Assembly: GCA_029939235.1 (NCBI GenBank)
Contig: JAOZTG010000010.1
Coordinates: 1-40,590 of the forward strand
Origin: Flavobacteriaceae bacterium
Lineage (GTDB): Bacteria > Bacteroidota > Bacteroidia > Flavobacteriales > Flavobacteriaceae
Reading direction: 5' to 3'
Length of the DNA stretch: 40,590 nucleotides
The first letter of the stretch is position 1; every line of letters begins with the position of its first letter. The translations under genes and the position numbers were made by a program. Below are positions 34,431-40,590 of the stretch, one piece after another. A model generated the notes under the pieces. The model ran no database searches. It was not told the DNA's origin and was given only the letters and a program-made list of their open reading frames with translations.

Positions 34431-34876
34431 TTGATGGTTATAAGTAATGGTCAATAGTTGTTTTAAGGAAAATATTAAAGATGAAAGAATATACAGAATT
34501 AGAAGTGTGGATTGAAGCAAGAAAACTAACAAATATGGCATATGTAGTAAGTAAAAATTTTCCAACATCTGAAGTTTATGGACTGACAAATCAATTAAGA
34601 AGATGTGCTATTTCAATTCCTTCTAATATAGCTGAAGGTTGTGGAAGACAAACGGCAAAAGATACTATTCATTTTTTACATATAGTAAGAGGATCTTTAT
34701 ATGAGTTAGAAACTCAATTATTAATTTCAAATGATCAGGAATATATTTCTAGTGAGGAATTGGATATATTTATTGCTCAAATAGTTTCTTGAAAGAAACT
34801 ACTAAATGGTTTTATAAATTATTATAAAAGATTATGAACTTAAACGACCAACAACCGACAACTAAAAACCATCAAC
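34416..34876 (+). mobile_element. 461-bp inserted element with terminal inverted repeats, in metH
   Basis: Ends match as 24-base inverted repeats (34416-34439 and the complement of 34853-34876; 21 of 24 identical, core GTTGATRGTTTTTAGTTG). Further inside, GGTC and GTTTAAG also recur on both sides. The element is flanked by perfect 6-bp copies of AGAATA, the mark of an insertion. Its only gene is a four-helix-bundle protein; no transposase is present, so it is non-autonomous or moved as an intervening sequence. Confidence 0.85.
34481..34792 (+). CDS. Four-helix bundle protein of the rRNA-intervening-sequence (IVS/S23) type, C-terminally truncated
   Basis: 103 residues visible: ELEVWIEARKLTNMAYVVSK, GLTNQLRRCAISIPSNIAEG and FLHIVRGSLYELETQLLIS are typical of the small four-helix-bundle family known from 23S rRNA intervening sequences and DGR accessory (Avd-like) proteins. 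It carries no catalytic motif. The gene ends at a TGA (34790-34792), but the same frame continues as [14 protein letters not shown] to a TGA at 34835-34837, exactly the usual family C-terminus and length (118 residues). So the TGA is probably a recent loss-of-tail mutation. The extended frame would overlap the start of the next gene by four bases (ATGA). Confidence 0.88.
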   Translation: MKEYTELEVWIEARKLTNMAYVVSKNFPTSEVYGLTNQLRRCAISIPSNIAEGCGRQTAKDTIHFLHIVRGSLYELETQLLISNDQEYISSEELDIFIAQIVS

Positions 34877-37563
34877 AGAATAAAAATAACTGTAAGACTT
34901 TAAAGTTGTCAGGTTTAGAGCCTTTAATTATTGATGAGAATAGCAATTTTATCAATGTGGGAGAGAGAACAAATGTAGCAGGATCACGAAAATTTCTTCG
35001 ATTGATAAATGAAGAAAAATATGATGAAGCGCTTGATATTGCACGACATCAGGTGGAAGGTGGAGCACAGATCATCGATATTAATATGGATGATGGATTG
35101 ATTGACGGTAAAAAAGCAATGGTTGATTTTATGAATTTGATTGCTGCCGAACCGGATATTGCAAGAGTTCCGATAATGATCGATAGCTCAAAATGGGAGA
35201 TTTTAGAAGCAGGATTGCAGGTTGCACAAGGAAAATGTGTAGTGAATTCAATCAGTTTAAAAGAAGGAGAAGAAGCTTTTATTCATCATGCAACTTTGAT
35301 AAAACGATATGGGGCAGCTGCAATCATCATGGCTTTTGATGAATTTGGTCAGGCTGATAGTTATGATCGCAGAATTGAAATTGTAAAGAGATCGTATGAT
35401 ATTCTTGTAAATAAGGTGAATTTTGCACCACAGGATATCATATTTGATTTGAATATATTTCCGGTTGCAACCGGAATGGAAGAGCATAAAGCTAATGCTA
35501 CTGATTTTATTGATGCAACAAAATGGGTAAAAGAGAATTTACCCTGTGTGAGTGTGAGTGGAGGTTTGAGCAATGTGTCTTTTTCATTTAGAGGAAACAA
35601 TGCAGTAAGAGAAGCTATGCACTCAGTATTTTTATATCATGCAATTAAAGCAGGTATGAATATGGGAATTGTAAACCCTACTATGTTAGAGGTTTATGAT
35701 GAAATTCCGAAAGACCTGCTGGAGCATGTTGAAGATGTGATTTTAAACAGAAGAGATGATGCTACCGAACGTTTATTAGAGTTGGCTGAAACCGTAAAAG
35801 AATCAAAAAAAGAACAAAAAATAGATCTTTCATGGAGAGAGAAATCTCTTCAGGATAGAATAACACATGCTTTGGTAAAAGGAGTTGATGCCTATATTAT
35901 TGAAGATGTTGAAGAAGCAAGACAACAAGCTAATGAACCGGTAGAGGTAATTGAGATCAATTTAATGACGGGTATGAATGTAGTTGGTAATCTATTTGGT
36001 TCGGGAAAAATGTTTTTGCCACAGGTAGTAAAATCAGCAAGGGTAATGAAAAAAGCAGTATCTTATTTAACCCCTTACATCGAGGCTACTAAAGAAGTTG
36101 GGGCAAGAGGAGCAGGAAGGATATTAATGGCTACTGTAAAAGGCGATGTACACGACATAGGTAAGAATATTGTGAGTGTTGTTTTGGCTTGTAACAACTA
36201 TGAAATTGTGGATCTGGGTGTAATGGTTCCGCCTGAAAAAATTATTGAAGCAGCCAAAAAGGAAAATGTTGATGTAATTGGTTTGAGTGGTTTGATCACA
36301 CCGTCATTAGATGAAATGGTATTTTTGGCAAAGGAAATGGAACGTCAAAATTTTAGAGTCCCTTTATTAGTTGGTGGAGCAACCACTTCCAAAGCGCATA
36401 CTGCAGTAAAAATTGATCCTGAATATAAACATGGTGTTGTACATGTTTTAGATGCTTCAAAAGCGGTTACAGTTGTTGGAGATCTTTTAAATAAAAAAAA
36501 TTCAAATAAATATATAAACAATGTCAAAAATGATTATGAAAAGTTCCGTGAAGGATTTCATAAAAGGGCAAAAACGAAAGAATTATTATCTTTAGAAGAT
36601 GCAAGAAAGAATAAGTTTAAAATAGATTGGGAGAAAGAAAAAATTCCAACTCCAAAGTTTATTGGAACGAAAGTATTTGATAACATTCATCTTAAAAAAT
36701 TAGTCAATTATATTGACTGGACACCATTTTTTAGAACCTGGGAGTTACATGGGAAATATCCGGCTATTTTAACAGATGAAAAAGTAGGAGTGGAGGCAAG
36801 CAAATTGTTTGCGGATGCAAAAAGAATGCTAAAACTGATTATTGATAAAAATTTACTGGAAGCCAAAGCGGTTTTCGGTATTTATCCTGCCAATTCTGTA
36901 AATGACGATGATATTGAGGTGTATGATGATCAATTCCGCGAAAGCGTAAAAAGTAAATTCATCACCTTACGTCAGCAAGGTAAAAAAAGGGAAGGAATAC
37001 CAAATATTGCACTTGCTGATTTTATTGCCCCTAAGAATTCGAATAAAGATGACTATTTTGGTACTTTTTGTGTGTCAGCAGGATTTGGTACGGATGAACT
37101 TGCCAGAAAGTATGAAGCGGAACATGAAGATTATGAAGCGATTATGGTAAAAGCAATTGCAGATAGACTGGCGGAAGCTTTGGCTGAATATTTACATCAG
37201 GAGGTTAGGAGACAATTTTGGGGTTATGCAAGTGATGAACAATTAGGTAATTCAGGTTTAGTGAAAGAAGATTATCAGGGAATTCGTCCGGCACCTGGTT
37301 ACCCTGCCTGTCCCGATCATACTGAAAAAAGAACCATTTGGGATTTGTTAAAAGTGGAAGAAAATACTGGTGTTAAATTAACTGAAGGTCTGTCAATGTG
37401 GCCTGCAGCATCTGTTTCTGGATTTTATTTTGCCAGTGAGAAGTCAAAGTATTTCGGTTTGGGTAAAATAACTAAAGAACAGGTAGAGAGTTTTGCCAAA
37501 AGAAAGCATATGGATGTGGACGAAGCTACAAGATGGTTACAACCAAATTTGATTGATAATTAG
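34834..37563 (+). CDS. metH: Methionine synthase C-terminal part (folate, cobalamin and activation domains)
   Basis: 909 residues. A short low-complexity N-terminus precedes the conserved [20 protein letters not shown]. The pterin/methyltetrahydrofolate domain is about 30-300 ([28 protein letters not shown]), the cap helices about 340-420, and the B12-binding domain about 425-560 with GDVHDIGKN (His440 is the lower cobalt ligand). The reactivation domain is about 590-900 with [15 protein letters not shown], the SAM-binding signature. The first 14 or so residues are encoded by the inserted element and the start codon itself is inside it. Works with the 333-residue half at 33429 and with MetF. 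Confidence 0.93.
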   Translation: MNLNDQQPTTKNHQQNKNNCKTLKLSGLEPLIIDENSNFINVGERTNVAGSRKFLRLINEEKYDEALDIARHQVEGGAQIIDINMDDGLIDGKKAMVDFMNLIAAEPDIARVPIMIDSSKWEILEAGLQVAQGKCVVNSISLKEGEEAFIHHATLIKRYGAAAIIMAFDEFGQADSYDRRIEIVKRSYDILVNKVNFAPQDIIFDLNIFPVATGMEEHKANATDFIDATKWVKENLPCVSVSGGLSNVSFSFRGNNAVREAMHSVFLYHAIKAGMNMGIVNPTMLEVYDEIPKDLLEHVEDVILNRRDDATERLLELAETVKESKKEQKIDLSWREKSLQDRITHALVKGVDAYIIEDVEEARQQANEPVEVIEINLMTGMNVVGNLFGSGKMFLPQVVKSARVMKKAVSYLTPYIEATKEVGARGAGRILMATVKGDVHDIGKNIVSVVLACNNYEIVDLGVMVPPEKIIEAAKKENVDVIGLSGLITPSLDEMVFLAKEMERQNFRVPLLVGGATTSKAHTAVKIDPEYKHGVVHVLDASKAVTVVGDLLNKKNSNKYINNVKNDYEKFREGFHKRAKTKELLSLEDARKNKFKIDWEKEKIPTPKFIGTKVFDNIHLKKLVNYIDWTPFFRTWELHGKYPAILTDEKVGVEASKLFADAKRMLKLIIDKNLLEAKAVFGIYPANSVNDDDIEVYDDQFRESVKSKFITLRQQGKKREGIPNIALADFIAPKNSNKDDYFGTFCVSAGFGTDELARKYEAEHEDYEAIMVKAIADRLAEALAEYLHQEVRRQFWGYASDEQLGNSGLVKEDYQGIRPAPGYPACPDHTEKRTIWDLLKVEENTGVKLTEGLSMWPAASVSGFYFASEKSKYFGLGKITKEQVESFAKRKHMDVDEATRWLQPNLIDN
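34877..34882 (+). repeat. Target-site duplication AGAATA (right copy)
   Basis: Second copy of AGAATA directly outside the right inverted repeat. Confidence 0.85.
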
Positions 37564-37576
37564 AGTAAAGAAAAAA

Positions 37577-38533
37577 ATGAAGATTACTGAACATATTGAT
37601 AAAGCAAAAGGTAAGACATTGTTTTCCTTTGAGATAATACCACCAAAAAAAGGACAAAATATCCAGAATTTATATGATAATATTGATCCTTTGATGGAAT
37701 TTAAGCCACCATTTATTGATGTTACTACATCTAGAGAAGAGCATATTTATATCAAAAAAGAAGGAGGATTATTAGAACAAAGAATAACAAGAATGCGTCC
37801 TGGAACCGTTGGTATATGTGCATCATTAAAATACAAATATGATATTGATCCGGTACCACATGTTTTATGTGGAGGTTTTACCAAAGAAGAGACAGAATAT
37901 GTTTTGGTAGATTGTCATTATCTGGGAATTGATAATGTTGTTGCACTTCGGGGTGACTCTATGAAACATGAGCCTAGTTTTCAGCCTTGTGAAGGGGGGC
38001 ATCATTATGCTTCTGAACTGGTTGAGCAAATTCACGATATGAATAATGGAAAATACTTGTATGAAATAGAAGGAACTGCCTATAAAACAGATTTTTGTAT
38101 TGGGGTTGCCGGTTACCCGGAAAAGCATTTTGAATCTCCAAGTCTTGAATCAGATCTGAGAAAATTAAAAGAAAAAGTAGATGCAGGAGCAGATTATGTG
38201 GTGACACAAATGTTTTTTGACAATCAAAAATATTTTGATTTTGTTGAAGCAGCAAAAAATATTGGAATAAATGTTCCTATTATACCAGGGATCAAACCTA
38301 TATCTATACCAAGACATTTAAATATCCTTCCTCAGATCTTTAGAGTGAATCTTCCTGATTCACTGGTACAAGAGGTAGAGAAATGTAATAATAAAAGTGA
38401 AGTTCGTCAAGTTGGAATGGAATGGGCTGTACAACAATCAAAAGAATTAATTGCAGCTGGAGTTCCGGTTGTACATTACTACTCCATGGGGAAATCTAGT
38501 AATATCAAAGCAATAGCCGAAAAAGTTTTTTAA
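37577..38533 (+). CDS. metF: 5,10-methylenetetrahydrofolate reductase
   Basis: Reduces methylene-THF to methyl-THF, the methyl donor for MetH. 318 residues from ATG 37577; an upstream in-frame TTG at 37553 lies within the preceding gene and is not needed. Motifs are FSFEIIPPKKG (catalytic Glu region), PFIDVTTSREEH, VVALRGDSM, GVAGYPEKHFESP and ADYVVTQMFFDNQKYF, followed by PIIPGIKPIS. It is the last recognised gene of the SAM-controlled methionine operon, 13 bp after metH. Confidence 0.95.
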   Translation: MKITEHIDKAKGKTLFSFEIIPPKKGQNIQNLYDNIDPLMEFKPPFIDVTTSREEHIYIKKEGGLLEQRITRMRPGTVGICASLKYKYDIDPVPHVLCGGFTKEETEYVLVDCHYLGIDNVVALRGDSMKHEPSFQPCEGGHHYASELVEQIHDMNNGKYLYEIEGTAYKTDFCIGVAGYPEKHFESPSLESDLRKLKEKVDAGADYVVTQMFFDNQKYFDFVEAAKNIGINVPIIPGIKPISIPRHLNILPQIFRVNLPDSLVQEVEKCNNKSEVRQVGMEWAVQQSKELIAAGVPVVHYYSMGKSSNIKAIAEKVF

Positions 38534-38625
38534 AAAAATCGATTGAAATTGTAAGGTTATCAGTAGTTTTTATACAGATATAAGAAAATTTAATTATCAA
38601 AATTATTTTTGGTAGAATTATTGTT

Positions 38626-38633
38626 TATTTTTG
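38626..38633 (+). promoter_or_regulatory. -7 promoter box (TATTTTTG) of trxA
   Basis: TATTTTTG matches TAnnTTTG and lies 41 bases before the trxA ATG at 38675. Confidence 0.5.
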
Positions 38634-38674
38634 CAACGAAATTATTTAGAAACAAATTATTAAAATATAAAATT

Positions 38675-38992
38675 ATGGCAATAGAAGTGACCGATGCTAC
38701 TTTTGATGAAGTAGTATTACAAGCAGGTAAACCTGTTATAGTTGATTTTTGGGCAGTATGGTGTGGACCATGTAGAATGTTACACCCAATTATCGATGAA
38801 ATCGAAAAAGAAATTGGAGATAAAATTGTTATTGCAAAAGTTGATGTTGATAACAATCAGGAATATGCAGCCAAATATGGAGTAAGAAATATTCCTACTG
38901 TATTGATCTTTAAAGGAGGAGAAATTGTTGAAAAACAAGTTGGAGTTGCTCCAAAAAATGTTTATTTAGAAAAATTGAATGCTCTTTTGTAA
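38675..38992 (+). CDS. trxA: Thioredoxin
   Basis: Cytoplasmic dithiol-disulfide oxidoreductase of 105 residues. The active site is WCGPC with Cys30 and Cys33, within VIVDFWAVWCGPCRML. The cis-proline motif NIPTVLIFKGGE is also present. The ATG at 38675 is preferred to the longer in-frame start at 38609, because the family N-terminus begins at MAIEVTDATF and the upstream part is the promoter. It is a single gene closed by a strong terminator. Confidence 0.96.
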   Translation: MAIEVTDATFDEVVLQAGKPVIVDFWAVWCGPCRMLHPIIDEIEKEIGDKIVIAKVDVDNNQEYAAKYGVRNIPTVLIFKGGEIVEKQVGVAPKNVYLEKLNALL

Positions 38993-39015
38993 AAAGAAGA
39001 AATTTTAAGATAGTA

Positions 39016-39051
39016 AAAGGTTTGATTCAATTTTGGATCAAACCTTTTTTT
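39016..39051 (+). terminator. Terminator after trxA
   Basis: AAAGGTTTGAT ... ATCAAACCTTT 11-bp stem followed by a run of T residues. Confidence 0.92.
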
Positions 39052-39093
39052 GTCAATTATTTGAATTGAATGGTAATTTCTTATATTTGAAAT

Positions 39094-40008
39094 ATGCAGT
39101 TAACAAAAATCGAGAATGTTCCAAATATTGAGCTTCTTGCCCGTCAGGTTGTTGAAGGGTTTATAACTGGTATGCATAAAAGTCCGTTTCATGGTTTTTC
39201 AGTTGAATTTGCTGAGCATCGTTTATATAACAAGGGTGAAAGTACACGTCATATTGACTGGAAATTGTTTGCAAAAACCGAAAAACTATTTATCAAAAGA
39301 TATGAGGAGGAAACAAATTTAAGATGTTATATTATCATTGACAACTCTTCATCCATGCATTTCCCTGTTAGAAACAAACTAAACTTGAATAGTTTAAATA
39401 AAATACAATTTTCAGTAATTGCAAGTGCAGCACTTTCTGAAATTTTAAAGCGTCAACGGGATGCTGTCGGACTAAGTATTTATACTGATAAGATTAATTT
39501 TTTTGCCCCGGCTAAAGGAAGTGAACGGCATAGAAGAATGCTTTTACAGCGATTGGAGGATATTTTAGAGCAAAAGAAAACCCAATTAACAAATACTTAT
39601 AAAGTGTTACATCAAGTAGCGGAAAAGATCCATAAAAGATCTTTGATTTTTTTGTTTTCGGATATGTTTCAGGATGATAAAAAAGAAGAAGAACTGTTTG
39701 AAGCACTACAACATTTAAAATATAACAAACACGAAGTAGTTTTCTTCCATACATTTGATGGAAAATTGGAAAAAGACTTTGATTTTGAAAATTCTCCTAA
39801 AAAATTTGTAGATGTGGAGACTGGAGAAAAGATCAATTTATTTACTGAAAACATAAAAGAAAATTATCAAATTAGTATGGATAATTATTTTAATAAATTG
39901 AAATTAAAGTGTATGCAGTATAAAATTGATTATGTGCCAGTAGATATAAATAAAGGCTTTGATCAAATTTTGATTACATATTTATTAAGGCGACAGCGAT
40001 TTTTGTAA
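39094..40008 (+). CDS. DUF58 domain protein
   Basis: 304 residues. The DUF58 signature ESTRHIDWKLFAKTEKLFIK is at about 48-67, followed by RYEEETNLRCYIIIDNSSSM, an MIDAS-like DxSxS motif as in the von Willebrand A fold. Further in, LIFLFSDMFQDD fits the second metal-contact region. In Bacteroidota the gene often neighbours a MoxR ATPase and a VWA-domain protein; neither is in the window. No transmembrane helix is seen. Molecular role unknown. Confidence 0.9.
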   Translation: MQLTKIENVPNIELLARQVVEGFITGMHKSPFHGFSVEFAEHRLYNKGESTRHIDWKLFAKTEKLFIKRYEEETNLRCYIIIDNSSSMHFPVRNKLNLNSLNKIQFSVIASAALSEILKRQRDAVGLSIYTDKINFFAPAKGSERHRRMLLQRLEDILEQKKTQLTNTYKVLHQVAEKIHKRSLIFLFSDMFQDDKKEEELFEALQHLKYNKHEVVFFHTFDGKLEKDFDFENSPKKFVDVETGEKINLFTENIKENYQISMDNYFNKLKLKCMQYKIDYVPVDINKGFDQILITYLLRRQRFL

Positions 40009-40024
40009 AAAAAGCATATTTCTT

Positions 40025-40055
40025 TTTGTCAAAAGAAAAAACGAACTTATATTTG
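40025..40055 (+). promoter_or_regulatory. Promoter of tRNA-Asp
   Basis: TTTG at 40025-40028 and TATATTTG at 40048-40055 with 19 bases between fit the Bacteroidota -33/-7 consensus closely. The tRNA begins 18 bases downstream. Confidence 0.8.
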
Positions 40056-40072
40056 CAACCGCTAAGAGCAAC

Positions 40073-40146
40073 GGTTTGGTAGTTCAGCTGGTTAGAATAC
40101 CTGCCTGTCACGCAGGGGGTCGCGGGTTCGAGTCCCGTCCAGACCG
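40073..40146 (+). tRNA. tRNA-Asp (anticodon GTC)
   Basis: 74 nt. The acceptor stem GGTTTGG (40073-40079) pairs with CCAGACC (40139-40145), discriminator G. The anticodon arm CTGC-CTGTCAC-GCAG gives anticodon GTC, and the T arm is GCGGGTTCGAGTCCCGT. CCA is not encoded. Confidence 0.97.
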
Positions 40147-40209
40147 CTTTTATAATAGTTGTGTTGTTAGCGTTAGGTCTTGTAACCTAACAAGTTAACC
40201 AATGAAAAG

Positions 40210-40236
40210 CTTCAGTTAATACTGAGGTTTTTTTGT
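40210..40236 (+). terminator. Terminator after tRNA-Asp
   Basis: CTTCAGT-TAAT-ACTGAGG hairpin (one G-T) followed by seven T. Confidence 0.8.
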
Positions 40237-40377
40237 TTAAATAACCACCATAGCACCTATATTTCCTTTTTTACCTGTACTTTAGTTGATAATTTAATGA
40301 ACTTTGATAGAGGGAAGTATAGCAAATTTCCTTGACTTGAAACTTGTAAATCTACTATGATTGTTTCCGAGCTATAG

Positions 40378-40590
40378 TGTAATATCCCCCAAAAATAAGA
40401 CAGTTTAGAAGTAGACAAAAAGAGTTAACTTTAAACTGTAAATTATGAAAGCAAAAAGATTCACACCAGAACAAATTAGCACCATTTTACGCGAGTATGA
40501 TAATGGTAAAGAAGCAAAAACAATCATCCGAGATCATGGAGTGAGTAAAGCTTGTAATAATTTTGAATTGATACTGTGCCGGAATCGAAA
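40378..40590 (+). mobile_element. Left part of an IS3-family insertion sequence, cut by the window edge
   Basis: A C-rich left-end-like stretch (TGTAATATCCCCCAAAAA from 40378) is followed 50 bp later by an IS3-type OrfA. The inverted repeat partner and the rest lie outside the window, so the left boundary is approximate. Confidence 0.55.
40445..40590 (+). pseudogene. IS3-family transposase OrfA, partial and probably frameshifted
   Basis: From ATG 40445 the protein starts MKAKRFTPEQISTILREYDN, continuing GKEAKTIIRDHGVSKA, a standard IS3 OrfA helix-turn-helix. The expected TFYNW motif is absent; instead the frame reads CNNFELILC. From 40572 the +1 frame gives YCAGIE, the family motif that should follow. 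About five bases seem to be missing between 40553 and 40571. Only 49 codons are visible, so a full verdict is impossible. Confidence 0.7.

Noticed and set aside
34790-34792. TGA in the four-helix-bundle gene read as a recoded codon
   Set aside because: No selenocysteine insertion structure is evident and other genes here use TGA as a normal stop; a simple premature stop explains it.
34416-34882. Precise excision of the element restoring one MetH frame
   Set aside because: Removal of 467 bases leaves the halves one base out of phase, so a single clean insertion into an intact metH is not proven.
1-40590. CRISPR array, phage or defence genes
   Set aside because: No regularly spaced repeats and no Cas, integrase, restriction or phage structural genes were seen in the window.

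Overview
This window comes from an AT-rich member of the Bacteroidota, most likely a flavobacterium. The evidence is: promoters of the Bacteroidota type (TAnnTTTG, with an upstream TTTG ahead of tRNA-Asp), almost no Shine-Dalgarno sites, a GLPGLI/TonB-receptor pair, a PID-CTERM-like sorting tag, and ExbB-ExbD-ExbD and MetX-AK-HSD arrangements. Most of it is chromosomal housekeeping sequence. The accessory signals are an AraC-family remnant (8.2-8.4 kb), a small insertion element inside the methionine operon (34.4-34.9 kb) and an IS3-type element cut by the right edge.

Layout. 1-8.2 kb is a sugar region: a partial GlpT-like transporter on the minus strand, diverging from galM-galK-SGLT (galactose uptake and phosphorylation), then a tandem class II aldolase-like protein and an NCS1-type permease. 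8.7-14.5 kb holds a minimal PID-CTERM protein, ribE, pdxA, the yceD-rpmF pair and fabH-accB-accC (fatty-acid initiation and acetyl-CoA carboxylase). 14.5-20.1 kb holds an Lrp regulator, a YugP-type metallopeptidase, asparaginase, tRNA-Ser, an ExbB/unknown/ExbD/ExbD cluster and a deoxynucleoside kinase. 20.4-24.8 kb holds a GLPGLI protein, an outer-membrane barrel and a secreted protein of unknown function.

24.8-38.5 kb is a methionine/SAM regulon and the most interesting part. metK (minus) has a structured 5' leader. Divergently, metY is preceded by two successive Met-codon-rich leader peptides, each followed by an intrinsic terminator. The second has a perfect 12-bp antiterminator pairing, as expected for ribosome-mediated attenuation by charged tRNA-Met. 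Next comes a SAM-I riboswitch ahead of a three-domain metX-aspartokinase-homoserine dehydrogenase fusion, a second PLP sulfhydrylase, a double DUF2061 protein, a split cobalamin-dependent methionine synthase and metF. So one pathway appears to be read through two sensors, methionyl-tRNA supply for metY and SAM for the rest, and possibly a third at metK.

The two methionine synthase halves are separated by a 461-bp element with 24-bp imperfect terminal inverted repeats and a perfect 6-bp flanking duplication. It carries a four-helix-bundle (rRNA-intervening-sequence type) gene with a premature stop, and it now supplies the stop codon of the first metH half and the start codon of the second. The window ends with trxA, a DUF58 protein, tRNA-Asp and the apparently broken start of an IS3-family transposase.
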